Below, piece by piece: positions 35,238 to 44,084 of a stretch of 64,000 bases of DNA. The position numbers were made by a program, and so were the translations under genes. The stretch covers positions 62,001 through 126,000 of the forward strand of contig NZ_CP061291.1 of the NCBI RefSeq assembly GCF_018687455.1. Reading direction: 5' to 3'. Source of the stretch: Polynucleobacter sp. TSB-Sco08W16. GTDB lineage: Bacteria > Pseudomonadota > Gammaproteobacteria > Burkholderiales > Burkholderiaceae. The notes under the pieces were generated by a model, which saw nothing but the letters and a program-made list of their open reading frames with translations, was not told the origin of the DNA and made no database searches. Position 1 is the stretch's first letter, and each line of letters starts with the position of its first letter.

Positions 35238-35486
35238 ATGTTGCCAACCCCCGAGCAAATTGAGGGCTATATCAAGCAGGGAATTAACTGTACCCATATT
35301 GAGGTAGAGGGTGATGGACAGCATTTCTTTGCAACGATTGTCAGTCCAGAGTTTGATGGCAAGCGTCTCGTACAGCGTCATCAATTGGTCTACGGTGCGA
35401 TGGGTGATCGTATGAAGGCGGAAGTTCATGCTTTATCTATCAAGGCATTTACGCCCGAAGAATTTGCTCAGAACTCAGGCGCATAA
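35238..35486 (+). CDS. ibaG: BolA-family protein IbaG
   Basis: 82-residue BolA/IbaG protein, a partner of monothiol glutaredoxins in Fe-S trafficking and envelope stress. The fold's helix-turn region and the RLVQRHQLVYGAMGDRM segment contain the invariant histidine. The same mla-ibaG-murA order is found in E. coli, which supports IbaG over BolA itself. AGGAGAG is a strong ribosome-binding site. Confidence 0.9.
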   Translation: MLPTPEQIEGYIKQGINCTHIEVEGDGQHFFATIVSPEFDGKRLVQRHQLVYGAMGDRMKAEVHALSIKAFTPEEFAQNSGA

Positions 35487-35532
35487 CAGCAAGATTTAAA
35501 TCATATTAAAAAGTTTTTACTGGAATCGTTTC

Positions 35533-36807
35533 ATGGATAAATTACGAATGGTTGGCGGAACCCCACTCAAGGGTGAGGTCGTTATCGCTGGTGCAAAGAA
35601 CGCTGCCCTACCCATTTTGTGTGCTTGTCTCTTGACCGATCAACCAGTAGTTTTGCGAAATCTTCCAGACCTGCAAGATGTGCGCACAATGCTCAAGCTT
35701 CTACAGGAAATTGGCGTGGTTGTGAGTTTTCCCGATGCTAGCGATCGCAATCATGTAGTTCTCAATGCCGCCGTGATTAAGAGTTCAGAAGCTACCTATG
35801 AGATGGTGAAAACCATGCGCGCCTCTATCTTGGTGCTTGGCCCTCTATTGGCCAGAATGCATAGCGCCAAGGTTTCATTGCCAGGCGGTTGTGCAATTGG
35901 CGCAAGACCAGTTGATCAGCACATCAAGGGCCTAAAGGCCATGGGTGCCAATATCAAAATTAAGAGTGGTTATATCCAAGCCGAAACAAAGCCACAAACC
36001 GATCGCCTCAAGGGTGCTTCGATTTTGACCGACATGATTACCGTGACCGGTACAGAAAATTTATTGATGGCTGCCACATTGGCATCTGGCACAACTATTT
36101 TAGAAAACGCTGCACGTGAACCCGAGGTAGGTGACTTAGCCGAATTGCTCGTGAAGATGGGCGCCAAAATTTCGGGGATTGGAAGCGATCGCTTGGTGAT
36201 TGAAGGGGTTGAGAAACTTCATGGTGCTGAGCACTCCGTGATTTCAGATCGGATTGAGGCGGGCACCTTTCTTTGCGCTGTAGCTGCTGTTGGCGGTGAA
36301 GTGCTAGTAAAGCACTGTCGTCCCGACACTTTAGATGCGGTGATGGTCAAGCTCAAAGAAGCTGGCTTGCAAATGGAAGTGGGCCCTGATTGGATCAAAG
36401 CCTCTATGCATGAGCGCCCAAAGGCAGTGAGTTTTCGTACCTCAGAGTACCCAGCATTTCCAACGGATATGCAGGCCCAATTGATGGCTGTAAATGCAGT
36501 GGCTAGTGGCAGTGCAATGATTACCGAAACTATTTTTGAGAATCGCTTTATGCACGTTCAAGAGCTCAATCGCTTGGGTGCTGATATTGCTATTGAAGGG
36601 AATACTGCCATTGCACAAGGTGTAGATAAGCTCTCGGGCGCGATTGTCATGGCAACTGACCTGCGCGCTTCTGCCAGCTTAGTCATTGCTGGACTGGCCG
36701 CTCAAGGTGAAACCCAGGTGGATCGGATTTATCACTTAGACCGCGGATATGACCGTATGGAGCAAAAGTTGACCCTCCTGGGTGCCAAGATCGAGCGCAT
36801 CAAGTGA
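35533..36807 (+). CDS. murA: UDP-N-acetylglucosamine 1-carboxyvinyltransferase
   Basis: 424-residue first committed enzyme of peptidoglycan synthesis, the fosfomycin target. The catalytic cysteine is Cys120 in PGGCAIGARPVD. It has the N-terminal GEVVIAGAKNAALP with the PEP-binding lysine, and the C-terminal DLRASASLVIAGLAA. The inside-out alpha/beta barrel repeat pattern is complete. It is followed 20 nt later by hisG, so the envelope and histidine genes are probably co-transcribed. Confidence 0.97.
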   Translation: MDKLRMVGGTPLKGEVVIAGAKNAALPILCACLLTDQPVVLRNLPDLQDVRTMLKLLQEIGVVVSFPDASDRNHVVLNAAVIKSSEATYEMVKTMRASILVLGPLLARMHSAKVSLPGGCAIGARPVDQHIKGLKAMGANIKIKSGYIQAETKPQTDRLKGASILTDMITVTGTENLLMAATLASGTTILENAAREPEVGDLAELLVKMGAKISGIGSDRLVIEGVEKLHGAEHSVISDRIEAGTFLCAVAAVGGEVLVKHCRPDTLDAVMVKLKEAGLQMEVGPDWIKASMHERPKAVSFRTSEYPAFPTDMQAQLMAVNAVASGSAMITETIFENRFMHVQELNRLGADIAIEGNTAIAQGVDKLSGAIVMATDLRASASLVIAGLAAQGETQVDRIYHLDRGYDRMEQKLTLLGAKIERIK

Positions 36808-36827
36808 GGCTGAGAGATAATTAAGTC

Positions 36828-37454
36828 ATGAAATTGACTTTAGCCCTCTCTAAGGGCCGCATCTTCGAAGAAACCGCAGAGATCCTATCTAAGGTCGGTA
36901 TTGTGCCGAAAGAGGATCCTGAGAAGTCTCGCAAACTCATTATTGAGACATCCAATCCAGATGTTCGTTTGATTATTGTGCGTGCCTCAGATGTGCCAAC
37001 CTATGTTCAATTTGGCGGTGCTGATTTCGGTGTTGCAGGTTTAGACGTATTGATGGAAAAAGGCACGGATGGTTTATATGTGCCTTTTGATTTGAATATT
37101 GCTAAGTGCCGTATGTCCGTTGCGGTTCGCGAAGGGTTTGATTACGCAGCAGCTGTCAAGCAAGGCTCCCGTTTAAAAGTCGCCACCAAATATGTCAATT
37201 GCGCGCGCGAGCACTTTGCTAATAAAGGCGTACATATCGATACGATTCAGCTCTATGGTTCCATGGAGCTTGCACCTTTGGTAGGTTTAGCTGATGCCAT
37301 TGTGGACTTAGTCTCTACCGGAAATACGCTCAAAGCGAACGGCTTGGTGGAAGTTGAACCCATTGCCGATATCAGTGCCCGTTTGGTAGTCAATCAAGCT
37401 TCGTACAAACGTAAGCGTGCACAGTTGCAACCTATTTTTGATTTATTGAAATAA
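36828..37454 (+). CDS. hisG: ATP phosphoribosyltransferase, short form
   Basis: 208-residue short-form HisG catalysing the first step of histidine synthesis. It has LTLALSKGRIFEET at the start, the ASDVPTYVQFGGADFGVAGLD block and the PRPP loop DLVSTGNTLKANGL near the end. It lacks the roughly 80-residue C-terminal regulatory domain of long HisG. It should therefore need the HisZ subunit, which is not encoded in this window. Confidence 0.95.
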   Translation: MKLTLALSKGRIFEETAEILSKVGIVPKEDPEKSRKLIIETSNPDVRLIIVRASDVPTYVQFGGADFGVAGLDVLMEKGTDGLYVPFDLNIAKCRMSVAVREGFDYAAAVKQGSRLKVATKYVNCAREHFANKGVHIDTIQLYGSMELAPLVGLADAIVDLVSTGNTLKANGLVEVEPIADISARLVVNQASYKRKRAQLQPIFDLLK

Positions 37455-37461
37455 TCAATCA

Positions 37462-38784
37462 ATGTCTGCACAAGTACAGGTTAAGCGTCTCAACAGTAAA
37501 GATGCAGGTTTCAAAGAAACCCTGCTTTCTAGCCTTTCCTTGCCTGCCGCCGATGATGTTGCGATTGATGCTGCAGTTGTCAAAATTTTGTCAGCTGTTC
37601 AGAAGCAGGGTGACGAAGCAGTAATCTCTTTTACTAAGCAATTTGATCGTCTAAATATCTCCAATGTTTCTGAATTGGAAATTGCTCATCAGGAACTAGA
37701 GCAAGCCTACAGCTCTTTATCTGCCGAGCAAAAGAATGCTTTAGATATTGCGGCAAAAAGAGTGCGTGCATATCACGAGAAACAAAAAATTGAAGCGGGC
37801 TGCCACTCTTGGGAATATGAAGAGGCAGATGGCACGCGTCTCGGTCAAAAAGTTACCGCTTTAGACCGCGTGGGCATTTATGTGCCTGGCGGTAAGGCAG
37901 CCTACCCATCCTCTGTATTGATGAACGCGATTCCTGCAAAGGTTGCTGGCGTGACTGAAGTCATTATGGTGGTGCCTACTCCAGATGGTGCTCGGAATCC
38001 TTTGGTATTAGCTGCTGCTTATTTATCGGGTGTAGATCGCGTCTTTACGATTGGCGGCGCTCAAGCTGTAGGTGCATTGGCTTATGGCACTAAGACTATC
38101 CCATCGGTAGATAAGATTGTTGGTCCAGGTAATGCATATGTAGCTGCTGCAAAGCGCAGAGTATTTGGCACAGTGGGCATCGATATGATCGCCGGCCCTT
38201 CAGAAATTTTGGTTTTATGTGATGGCACTACCAATCCAGATTGGATTGCTATGGACTTGTTCTCTCAAGCGGAACATGATGAGCAAGCGCAATCGATTCT
38301 ATTGTGTCCTGATGCGGCCTTTATTGAGCAAGTTCAGATAAGTATCAATAAGTTGCTGCCTGAGATGCCAAGGGCAAAAGTAATTGAAGCTTCCTTGACC
38401 AATCGCGCGCTGCTGATTCAGGTTAAAGACATGACTGAGGCCTGTGAGATAGCGAATGCCATTGCCGCAGAACACTTAGAAATCTGTGCCGAAGATCCGC
38501 GGAAGTGGGCAGAGCAGATTCGTCATGCCGGCGCTATTTTTATGGGAAATTACACTAGCGAGTCCTTAGGTGATTATTGCGCTGGCCCAAACCATGTACT
38601 GCCTACAGCCCGAACAGCTCGTTTTTCATCGCCCTTGGGTGTTTATGATTTCATTAAGCGTTCGAGCATGATTGAGGTGAGCGAGGCCGGCGCACAGAGT
38701 TTAGGTGCTGTAGCGAGCACCCTGGCCCGTGGTGAAGGCTTGCAAGCGCATGCACGTGCTGCTGAGATGCGTCTAAAGAAATAA
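37462..38784 (+). CDS. hisD: Histidinol dehydrogenase
   Basis: 440-residue zinc enzyme that oxidises L-histidinol to histidine in two NAD-dependent steps. It shows the GGKAAYPSSVLMNAIPAKVAG region, the GPGNAYVAAAKR motif, and the zinc/active-site segment DLFSQAEHDEQAQS. C-terminal GDYCAGPNHVLPTARTARF carries further active residues. It begins seven nt after hisG. It is followed not by a co-directional hisC but by a convergent one. Confidence 0.97.
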   Translation: MSAQVQVKRLNSKDAGFKETLLSSLSLPAADDVAIDAAVVKILSAVQKQGDEAVISFTKQFDRLNISNVSELEIAHQELEQAYSSLSAEQKNALDIAAKRVRAYHEKQKIEAGCHSWEYEEADGTRLGQKVTALDRVGIYVPGGKAAYPSSVLMNAIPAKVAGVTEVIMVVPTPDGARNPLVLAAAYLSGVDRVFTIGGAQAVGALAYGTKTIPSVDKIVGPGNAYVAAAKRRVFGTVGIDMIAGPSEILVLCDGTTNPDWIAMDLFSQAEHDEQAQSILLCPDAAFIEQVQISINKLLPEMPRAKVIEASLTNRALLIQVKDMTEACEIANAIAAEHLEICAEDPRKWAEQIRHAGAIFMGNYTSESLGDYCAGPNHVLPTARTARFSSPLGVYDFIKRSSMIEVSEAGAQSLGAVASTLARGEGLQAHARAAEMRLKK

Positions 38785-38817
38785 ACGAAAACGAACTTAA
38801 GCTAGTATTTCTTTTAG
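38773..38817. repeat. Inverted repeat across the convergent hisD and hisC ends
   Basis: CTAAAGAAATA (38773-38783), at the end of hisD, is mirrored by TATTTCTTTTAG (38806-38817), at the end of hisC, with one extra base. The spacer is 22 nt. The stem is A/T-rich, so it is a weak terminator at best. It also lies exactly at the left edge of the inverted hisC segment. Confidence 0.35.
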
Positions 38818-39864
38818 AGCGGCGACGAGTTCGCCGCTTTGTTCATCTGTGCCGATCGTAATGCGTAAGAATTCTTCAATACGTGGTGACTTGAAGTGGC
38901 GCACGATGATGCCGCGATCTCTTAAGGCTTGATAAATTTCTGCACCAGCATGTTTTGGGTGGCGAGTGAAAATAAAGTTTGCCGTTGAAGGCAATGTGTC
39001 AAAACCTAAAGTTTTTAGTTCTTCAACTAGTTTTGAGCGCGTCTTGATTACCTTGGCGCTAGTTGCCTCTAAGTGCGCTTGATCTTCAATCGCAGTAATG
39101 GCACCCGCTTGGGCAAGACGTCCCAATGGATAAGAGTTGAAGCTATTCTTGACACGCTCCAGGCCTTCAATCAAGGCGGGGTGACCAACTGCAAAGCCAA
39201 CACGTAGAGCGGCCAGCGCCCTGGATTTAGAAAGCGTATGTACTACTAAGAGATTTTCTGGGCAGTTGCTACCGCGCAATAGTGGAATGCAAGATTCTGT
39301 TCCGTAATCAACGTAGGCTTCATCAATGACAACTACTGAATCCGTATTTTTTGCGAGAAGCTTTTCAATTTCTGAGCGAGGAATTGATCTGCCAGTTGGG
39401 GCATTGGGATTGGGGAAAATGATTCCACCGTTTGGTGCGAAGTAATCAATCGTGTTGATTTCGAACTCTGTTCCTAGCGGGACAGTTTTGTATTCGATAC
39501 CAAAGAGCTTGCAGTAGACCGGATAGAAACTGTAGGTGATATCTGGAAAATGTACTGGCTTACTTTGTTTCAACAATCCAGCAAAGACATGGGCTAGAAC
39601 TTCATCCGAACCGTTTCCTAAAAATACTTGGTTTGGGTTTAGGCCATGTAATTTGGCAATCACTTGTTTTAAGGCGGCACCCTCTGGATCTGGATACAGG
39701 CGTAAATCCTCGTTGGTTTGGCTGCTGATAGCTGCGAGCGCTTTAGGCGATGGGCCATAGGGGCTCTCGTTGGTGTTGAGCTTAACCAACCGCTGCATTT
39801 GCGGTTGCTCCCCAGGAACATAGGGGGTCAAAGTTTGAACAACAGGGCTCCAAAAACGGCTCAT
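38797..39864 (-). CDS. hisC: Histidinol-phosphate aminotransferase
   Basis: 355-residue fold-type I PLP enzyme. It shows the N-terminal LNTNESPYGPSP, the GNGSDEVLA motif, FPNPNAPTG, DEAYVDY and the PLP lysine in HTLSKSRALAALRVG. The C-terminal RDRGIIVRHFKSPRIEEFLRITIG is complete. It lies on the minus strand although its neighbours hisD and hisB are on the plus strand, so it needs its own promoter in 39865-39980. Confidence 0.96.
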   Translation of the reverse strand: MSRFWSPVVQTLTPYVPGEQPQMQRLVKLNTNESPYGPSPKALAAISSQTNEDLRLYPDPEGAALKQVIAKLHGLNPNQVFLGNGSDEVLAHVFAGLLKQSKPVHFPDITYSFYPVYCKLFGIEYKTVPLGTEFEINTIDYFAPNGGIIFPNPNAPTGRSIPRSEIEKLLAKNTDSVVVIDEAYVDYGTESCIPLLRGSNCPENLLVVHTLSKSRALAALRVGFAVGHPALIEGLERVKNSFNSYPLGRLAQAGAITAIEDQAHLEATSAKVIKTRSKLVEELKTLGFDTLPSTANFIFTRHPKHAGAEIYQALRDRGIIVRHFKSPRIEEFLRITIGTDEQSGELVAALKEILA

Positions 39865-39980
39865 GAGGGTACTCGGGTCAAAAAACAGAAAGAAAGTGAA
39901 GCAATTTCAGCATTTATATATCTTCTAGGAATGATATTATGAGGCTTCAATCAACACTTCGCCTCGCGGCGCAATGAAGC
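39865..39980. promoter_or_regulatory. Divergent hisC/hisB promoter region
   Basis: 116 nt between divergent starts. TATTAT (39935-39940) is a possible -10 for hisB, and TATATA/TATAAA on the other strand around 39913-39920 a possible -10 for hisC. No good -35 boxes are seen. A small GC hairpin (CGCC-TCGC-GGCG) precedes hisB. No histidine leader peptide with a run of His codons is visible. Confidence 0.35.
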
Positions 39981-40568
39981 ATGCGGCAAGCCGACGTTAC
40001 CCGAAACACTTCGGAAACCAAAATTCAAATTTCCATCAATTTAGATGGCACTGGTAAGGCTGAGCTAGCCTCAGGTGTGCCTTTCTTGGACCATATGCTC
40101 GATCAGATAGCCCGTCACGGCATGATTGATCTCAAGGTCGTTGCTCAAGGCGATACCCATATTGATGATCATCACACTGTTGAGGATGTGGGCATTACAT
40201 TGGGGCAGGCATTTTCAAAGGCGGTTGGTGACAAGGCGGGTATCAATCGTTATGGCCATTCTTATGTTCCTTTGGATGAAACCCTTTCCCGTGTAGTGAT
40301 CGATTTTTCTGGTCGCCCAGGCCTGGAATTCAATGTTCCTTTTACTCGCGCTCGTGTAGGCGACTTTGATGTTGATCTCAGTATTGAGTTCTTCCGTGGT
40401 TTTGTAAACCATGCGGGAGTGACTTTGCATATTGATAATCTGCGCGGCATTAACGCGCACCACCAGATTGAAACGGTATTCAAGGCTTTTGGTCGTGCTT
40501 TGCGCATGGCTCTGGCAATTGATCCACGGGCCTCAGGTGTCGTTCCTTCAACCAAAGGCAGCCTCTAA
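39981..40568 (+). CDS. hisB: Imidazoleglycerol-phosphate dehydratase
   Basis: 195-residue monofunctional dehydratase, a Mn-dependent enzyme. The three metal-binding histidine motifs are FLDHML, DDHHTVEDVG and NAHHQIE. It has no HAD-type histidinol-phosphatase domain, unlike the E. coli protein, so that activity must come from elsewhere. The ATG at 39981 has no obvious Shine-Dalgarno. First gene of the rightward hisBHAFIE run. Confidence 0.95.
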   Translation: MRQADVTRNTSETKIQISINLDGTGKAELASGVPFLDHMLDQIARHGMIDLKVVAQGDTHIDDHHTVEDVGITLGQAFSKAVGDKAGINRYGHSYVPLDETLSRVVIDFSGRPGLEFNVPFTRARVGDFDVDLSIEFFRGFVNHAGVTLHIDNLRGINAHHQIETVFKAFGRALRMALAIDPRASGVVPSTKGSL

Positions 40569-40617
40569 TCTAGATCTTCTAGTTGCCCGTTCGATAAAAG
40601 CAAAGATAGGCTAAATT

Positions 40618-41274
40618 TTGGCGCAAACCATTGCGATCGTGGATTATGGAATGGGTAACCTCCGTTCCGTGTATCAGGCATTTCATCATGTTGCGCCTGA
40701 TGACAATGTATTGATTGCGCATAAGCCAGAAGAAATTCGTTCTGCTGACAGGGTGGTGCTACCTGGCCAAGGTGCTATGCCAGATTGCATGAAACACCTA
40801 GAAGAGTCTGGCCTTTTGGAGGCATTACTAGAAGCTTCCAAAAATAAACCTTTATTAGGGGTTTGTGTGGGCGAGCAAATGCTATTTGATAAAAGCGCTG
40901 AAGTTCGCCCCAATGAGCAATGGACTTCTTGTTTAGGCCTTATTCCAGGTGAAGTGCGTCGTTTTGAATTGGCTGGCAAAAAGCAGGCTGACGGCTCAGC
41001 TTATAAAGTTCCGCATATGGGCTGGAACCAAGTACGCCAAGACTGTCGGCATCCAATTTGGGATGGAATTCCAGATTTAACAAGTTTTTACTTTGTGCAT
41101 AGCTACTATGTAGTGCCGCAACGCAAAGAAGATACTTCGGGATCTACGGAATATGGCGATTGGTTTACTTCTGCAGTTGCACGGGATAATATTTTTGCAA
41201 CTCAATTTCATCCAGAAAAAAGTGCAGAATACGGATTAAAGCTTTATCAAAATTTTGTTTCTTGGCAACCTTAA
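40618..41274 (+). CDS. hisH: Imidazole glycerol phosphate synthase glutaminase subunit
   Basis: 218-residue class I glutamine amidotransferase that feeds ammonia to HisF. The nucleophile is in GVCVGEQMLF and the catalytic His/Glu in ATQFHPEKS. N-terminal IVDYGMGNLRSV is typical. The oxyanion PGQGAM motif is present. The start is a TTG at 40618, with ATAGG as ribosome-binding site; no ATG fits the N-terminus. Confidence 0.95.
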   Translation: MAQTIAIVDYGMGNLRSVYQAFHHVAPDDNVLIAHKPEEIRSADRVVLPGQGAMPDCMKHLEESGLLEALLEASKNKPLLGVCVGEQMLFDKSAEVRPNEQWTSCLGLIPGEVRRFELAGKKQADGSAYKVPHMGWNQVRQDCRHPIWDGIPDLTSFYFVHSYYVVPQRKEDTSGSTEYGDWFTSAVARDNIFATQFHPEKSAEYGLKLYQNFVSWQP

Positions 41275-41294
41275 ATATTTATTAGCGCCTCACT

Positions 41295-42056
41295 ATGCTG
41301 CTCATTCCTGCAATTGATCTTAAAGACGGTCACTGTGTTCGACTTGAACAAGGTGATATGGACAAGGCTACCGTGTTTTCTGAAGACCCGGGCGCTATGG
41401 CTGCGCATTGGATTAACAAGGGCGCACGCCGATTACATTTAGTAGATCTCAATGGCGCGTTTGCAGGGAAGCTGAAAAACGAATCAGCGATCAAATCTAT
41501 TTTGAAGGCAGTTGGAGATGAAATCCCTGTTCAGCTCGGTGGTGGTATTCGTGATCTAGAAACGATTGAACGTTTATTAGATGATGGCATCAGTACCGTC
41601 ATTATTGGTACTGCAGCAGTGAAAAATCCTGGCTTTGTGCAAGATGCCTGCACAGCATTTCCTGGTCATGTGATGGTTGGCCTGGATGCACGTGATGGCA
41701 AAGTGGCTACTGATGGTTGGAGCAAGATTACCGGCCATGAAGTGATTGATCTCGCTAAGAAGTTTGAAGATTGGGGCGTAGAAGCCATTATCTATACAGA
41801 CATCGGTCGTGACGGCATGCTCAAGGGCGTTAATATTGAAGCCACGATTAAGCTGGCTCAAGCCATTCGCATTCCGGTTATTGCTAGTGGGGGCCTCTCT
41901 AATAATCAAGATATTGAAGCGCTTTGCAAAGCTGAAGAAGAGGGTGTCATGGGCGTGATCGCAGGACGCTCTATTTACGCTGGCGACCTTGATCTTGCGG
42001 CCGCTCAAAAATATGCTGATGAGTTAACTCTCAAATACGCAAAGAAAATTATCTAG
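41295..42056 (+). CDS. hisA: ProFAR isomerase (HisA)
   Basis: 253-residue TIM barrel that isomerises the ProFAR intermediate to PRFAR. It starts LLIPAIDLKDGHCVRLEQG with the catalytic Asp. The QLGGGIRD and IASGGLSNNQD phosphate-binding loops and the second catalytic Asp in YTDIGRDGML are seen. The stop shares one base with the GTG start of hisF. Confidence 0.96.
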   Translation: MLLIPAIDLKDGHCVRLEQGDMDKATVFSEDPGAMAAHWINKGARRLHLVDLNGAFAGKLKNESAIKSILKAVGDEIPVQLGGGIRDLETIERLLDDGISTVIIGTAAVKNPGFVQDACTAFPGHVMVGLDARDGKVATDGWSKITGHEVIDLAKKFEDWGVEAIIYTDIGRDGMLKGVNIEATIKLAQAIRIPVIASGGLSNNQDIEALCKAEEEGVMGVIAGRSIYAGDLDLAAAQKYADELTLKYAKKII

Positions 42057-42814
42057 TGTTAACGAAGCGAATTATTCCTTGTTTGGATGTTACGGCAGGG
42101 CGCGTTGTTAAGGGTGTGAACTTTGTAGGTTTGCGCGATGCTGGCGACCCCGTAGAAATCGCTAAACGTTATGACACACAAGGTGCGGACGAACTGACAT
42201 TCTTAGATATCACCGCAACATCTGATGGGCGTGACTTAATTCTGCACATCATTGAAGATGTGGCGTCACAAGTATTTATTCCCTTAACTGTTGGTGGTGG
42301 TGTGCGTGCAGTTGCTGACGTCCGTCGCTTGCTCAATGCTGGCGCCGATAAAGTAAGCATGAATTCTTCTGCAGTTGCCAATCCAGATTTAGTTTCTGAT
42401 GCAGCCGCCTATTACGGCTCTCAATGTATTGTGGTGGCAATTGATGCCAAGCAAACTGAGACAGGTAATTGGGAAGTGTTTACCCATGGCGGCAGAACTG
42501 CGACCGGAATGGATGTGGTTACCTGGGCTACTGAGGTTGCTAAGCGGGGTGCAGGCGAGATTCTTTTAACTAGCATGAACCGTGATGGCAGCAAAGATGG
42601 CTTTGATTTGGCGCTTACCGCTGCCGTGAGTGATGCCGTTTCAGTCCCAGTGATTGCCTCAGGTGGCGTGGGTAATTTGCAGCACTTGGTTGATGGCATC
42701 ACCAAAGGACATGCTGACGCTGTATTAGCAGCCAGCATCTTCCACTATGGTGAATACACTGTGCAGCAGGCAAAAGAATATATGGCGGCCCAAGGAATTC
42801 CAGTTCGCATCTAA
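42056..42814 (+). CDS. hisF: Imidazole glycerol phosphate synthase cyclase subunit
   Basis: 252-residue TIM barrel that makes imidazole glycerol phosphate and AICAR. It starts at a GTG with LTKRIIPCLDVTAGRVVKG. Conserved are FLDITAT, LTVGGGVR, SMNRDGSKDGFD and VIASGGVGN. Together with HisH it forms the synthase. Half-barrel similarity to HisA is evident. Confidence 0.97.
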   Translation: MLTKRIIPCLDVTAGRVVKGVNFVGLRDAGDPVEIAKRYDTQGADELTFLDITATSDGRDLILHIIEDVASQVFIPLTVGGGVRAVADVRRLLNAGADKVSMNSSAVANPDLVSDAAAYYGSQCIVVAIDAKQTETGNWEVFTHGGRTATGMDVVTWATEVAKRGAGEILLTSMNRDGSKDGFDLALTAAVSDAVSVPVIASGGVGNLQHLVDGITKGHADAVLAASIFHYGEYTVQQAKEYMAAQGIPVRI

Positions 42815-42865
42815 GCTGCACAGCAACTTTTTCAAAATTTCTAGGATTCGCTGTAAAGTTTAGGT

Positions 42866-43279
42866 ATGAGCAAAGCCCAGAGCACATTTACCCCAATAGA
42901 GTCGATTCAAGCAGGCCCTTGGCTTGACTCAGTTTCTTGGAATGAGCAGGGCTTAGTTCCAGTCATTGCCCAAGAATTTGGTAGCCAGGACATTCTGATG
43001 ATGGCTTGGATGAATCGTGATGCCTTATTGGCAACTTTACGTTTAGGTGAGGCGGTGTATTGGACTCGCTCGCGGCAAAAGCTTTGGCATAAGGGTGAAG
43101 AATCAGGTCATATCCAGAAGGTGAAAGAAATTCGTTTGGATTGCGATGGGGATACGATTTTGCTTATCGTCGAGCAAAAAGATGGGATTGCTTGCCACAC
43201 TGGTGAACACAGCTGTTTTTTCCAGCAATGGGATTCAAGTAAGTCGACTTGGGTAGATGAGTCCTCATCAAAGAAATAA
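42866..43279 (+). CDS. hisI: Phosphoribosyl-AMP cyclohydrolase
   Basis: 137-residue stand-alone HisI, a zinc/magnesium enzyme that opens the adenine ring of PR-AMP. It has the MMAWMNRDALL region, the YWTRSRQKLWHKGEESGH motif, the DCDGD metal site and the zinc cysteines in CHTGEHSCFF. It is separate from hisE rather than fused, as is usual in betaproteobacteria. Confidence 0.96.
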   Translation: MSKAQSTFTPIESIQAGPWLDSVSWNEQGLVPVIAQEFGSQDILMMAWMNRDALLATLRLGEAVYWTRSRQKLWHKGEESGHIQKVKEIRLDCDGDTILLIVEQKDGIACHTGEHSCFFQQWDSSKSTWVDESSSKK

Positions 43280-43297
43280 AAGACATAAAATGATCCC

Positions 43298-43699
43298 ATG
43301 AGTAACTCAGCAAATAAACCTTCTAATTTAGATTCTGGACTGGCCCATTTGGCTGATGTAGTGGATCAGCGCCGGGATGCCTTTAAAGCAGGCAATGCTG
43401 ACCCAAAGACCTCCTATACCGCTTTGCTATTCTCTAAGGGTGATGATGGCATCTTGAAAAAGATTGGCGAAGAAGCTACTGAGGCTGTAATGGCCGCCAA
43501 AGATGTACGTAGCTCTAATTTAGCCCCTGAGCAAAAAAAGCTCTTGATTGGTGAGATGGCGGATCTTTGGTTTCACTGCTTGATTGCGCTCTCTCAATTT
43601 AATTTGCGGCCAGAAGATGTCATTGCGGAACTCGACCGTCGTTTGGGTACCTCGGGGATTGAAGAAAAAGCTGCCAGAAAAGCAGCCAATAAAGAATAA
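43298..43699 (+). CDS. hisE: Phosphoribosyl-ATP pyrophosphatase
   Basis: 133-residue MazG-like all-helical pyrophosphohydrolase for the second step of histidine synthesis. The metal-binding signature KIGEEATEAVMAAK and the downstream EMADLWFHCLIALSQ are typical. An alanine-rich C-terminus is likely flexible. It is the last his gene here, followed by hinT 12 nt later. Confidence 0.95.
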   Translation: MSNSANKPSNLDSGLAHLADVVDQRRDAFKAGNADPKTSYTALLFSKGDDGILKKIGEEATEAVMAAKDVRSSNLAPEQKKLLIGEMADLWFHCLIALSQFNLRPEDVIAELDRRLGTSGIEEKAARKAANKE

Positions 43700-43711
43700 G
43701 TCTCAAAAGTG

Positions 43712-44068
43712 ATGTCACACGATCCTAATTGCTTGTTTTGTAAGATTTCTCAAGGTTTGATTCCATCCCAAAAGGTTTATGAGGATGAAGAAATCTACGC
43801 CTTTAAAGATATCAATCCAGCTGCGCCAGTGCATTTCTTGGTAATCCCAAAGAAGCACATTCCCATGCTGGAGTCAGCAGAAAGCGAAGATACCCCTTTG
43901 CTAGGTAGAATGATGGAATTAGCACCCCGTCTTGCCAAAGAGCAAGGCTGTCGTCCCGGAAGAGATGGTGGCTTTAGATTGATGGTAAACAACGGGGTAG
44001 ATGGTGGGCAGGAGGTTTATCACTTGCATCTGCACGTGATGGGCGGTCCGCGCCCCTGGAAAAAATAA
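43712..44068 (+). CDS. hinT: HIT-family purine nucleoside phosphoramidase
   Basis: 118 residues. The histidine triad is HLHLHVMGG near the C-terminus, preceded by the family N-terminus CLFCKISQGLIPSQKVYEDE. HinT hydrolyses AMP-lysine and similar phosphoramidates. A GTG at 43709 also opens the frame, but the adjacent ATG at 43712 is the more likely start. It stands between hisE and tatA, as in many betaproteobacteria. Confidence 0.94.
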   Translation: MSHDPNCLFCKISQGLIPSQKVYEDEEIYAFKDINPAAPVHFLVIPKKHIPMLESAESEDTPLLGRMMELAPRLAKEQGCRPGRDGGFRLMVNNGVDGGQEVYHLHLHVMGGPRPWKK

Positions 44069-44084
44069 TCCAAGGAGATTAGAG

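Noticed and set aside
39865..39980. Histidine attenuator leader peptide
   Set aside because: No short frame with consecutive His codons and no terminator/antiterminator pair before hisB.
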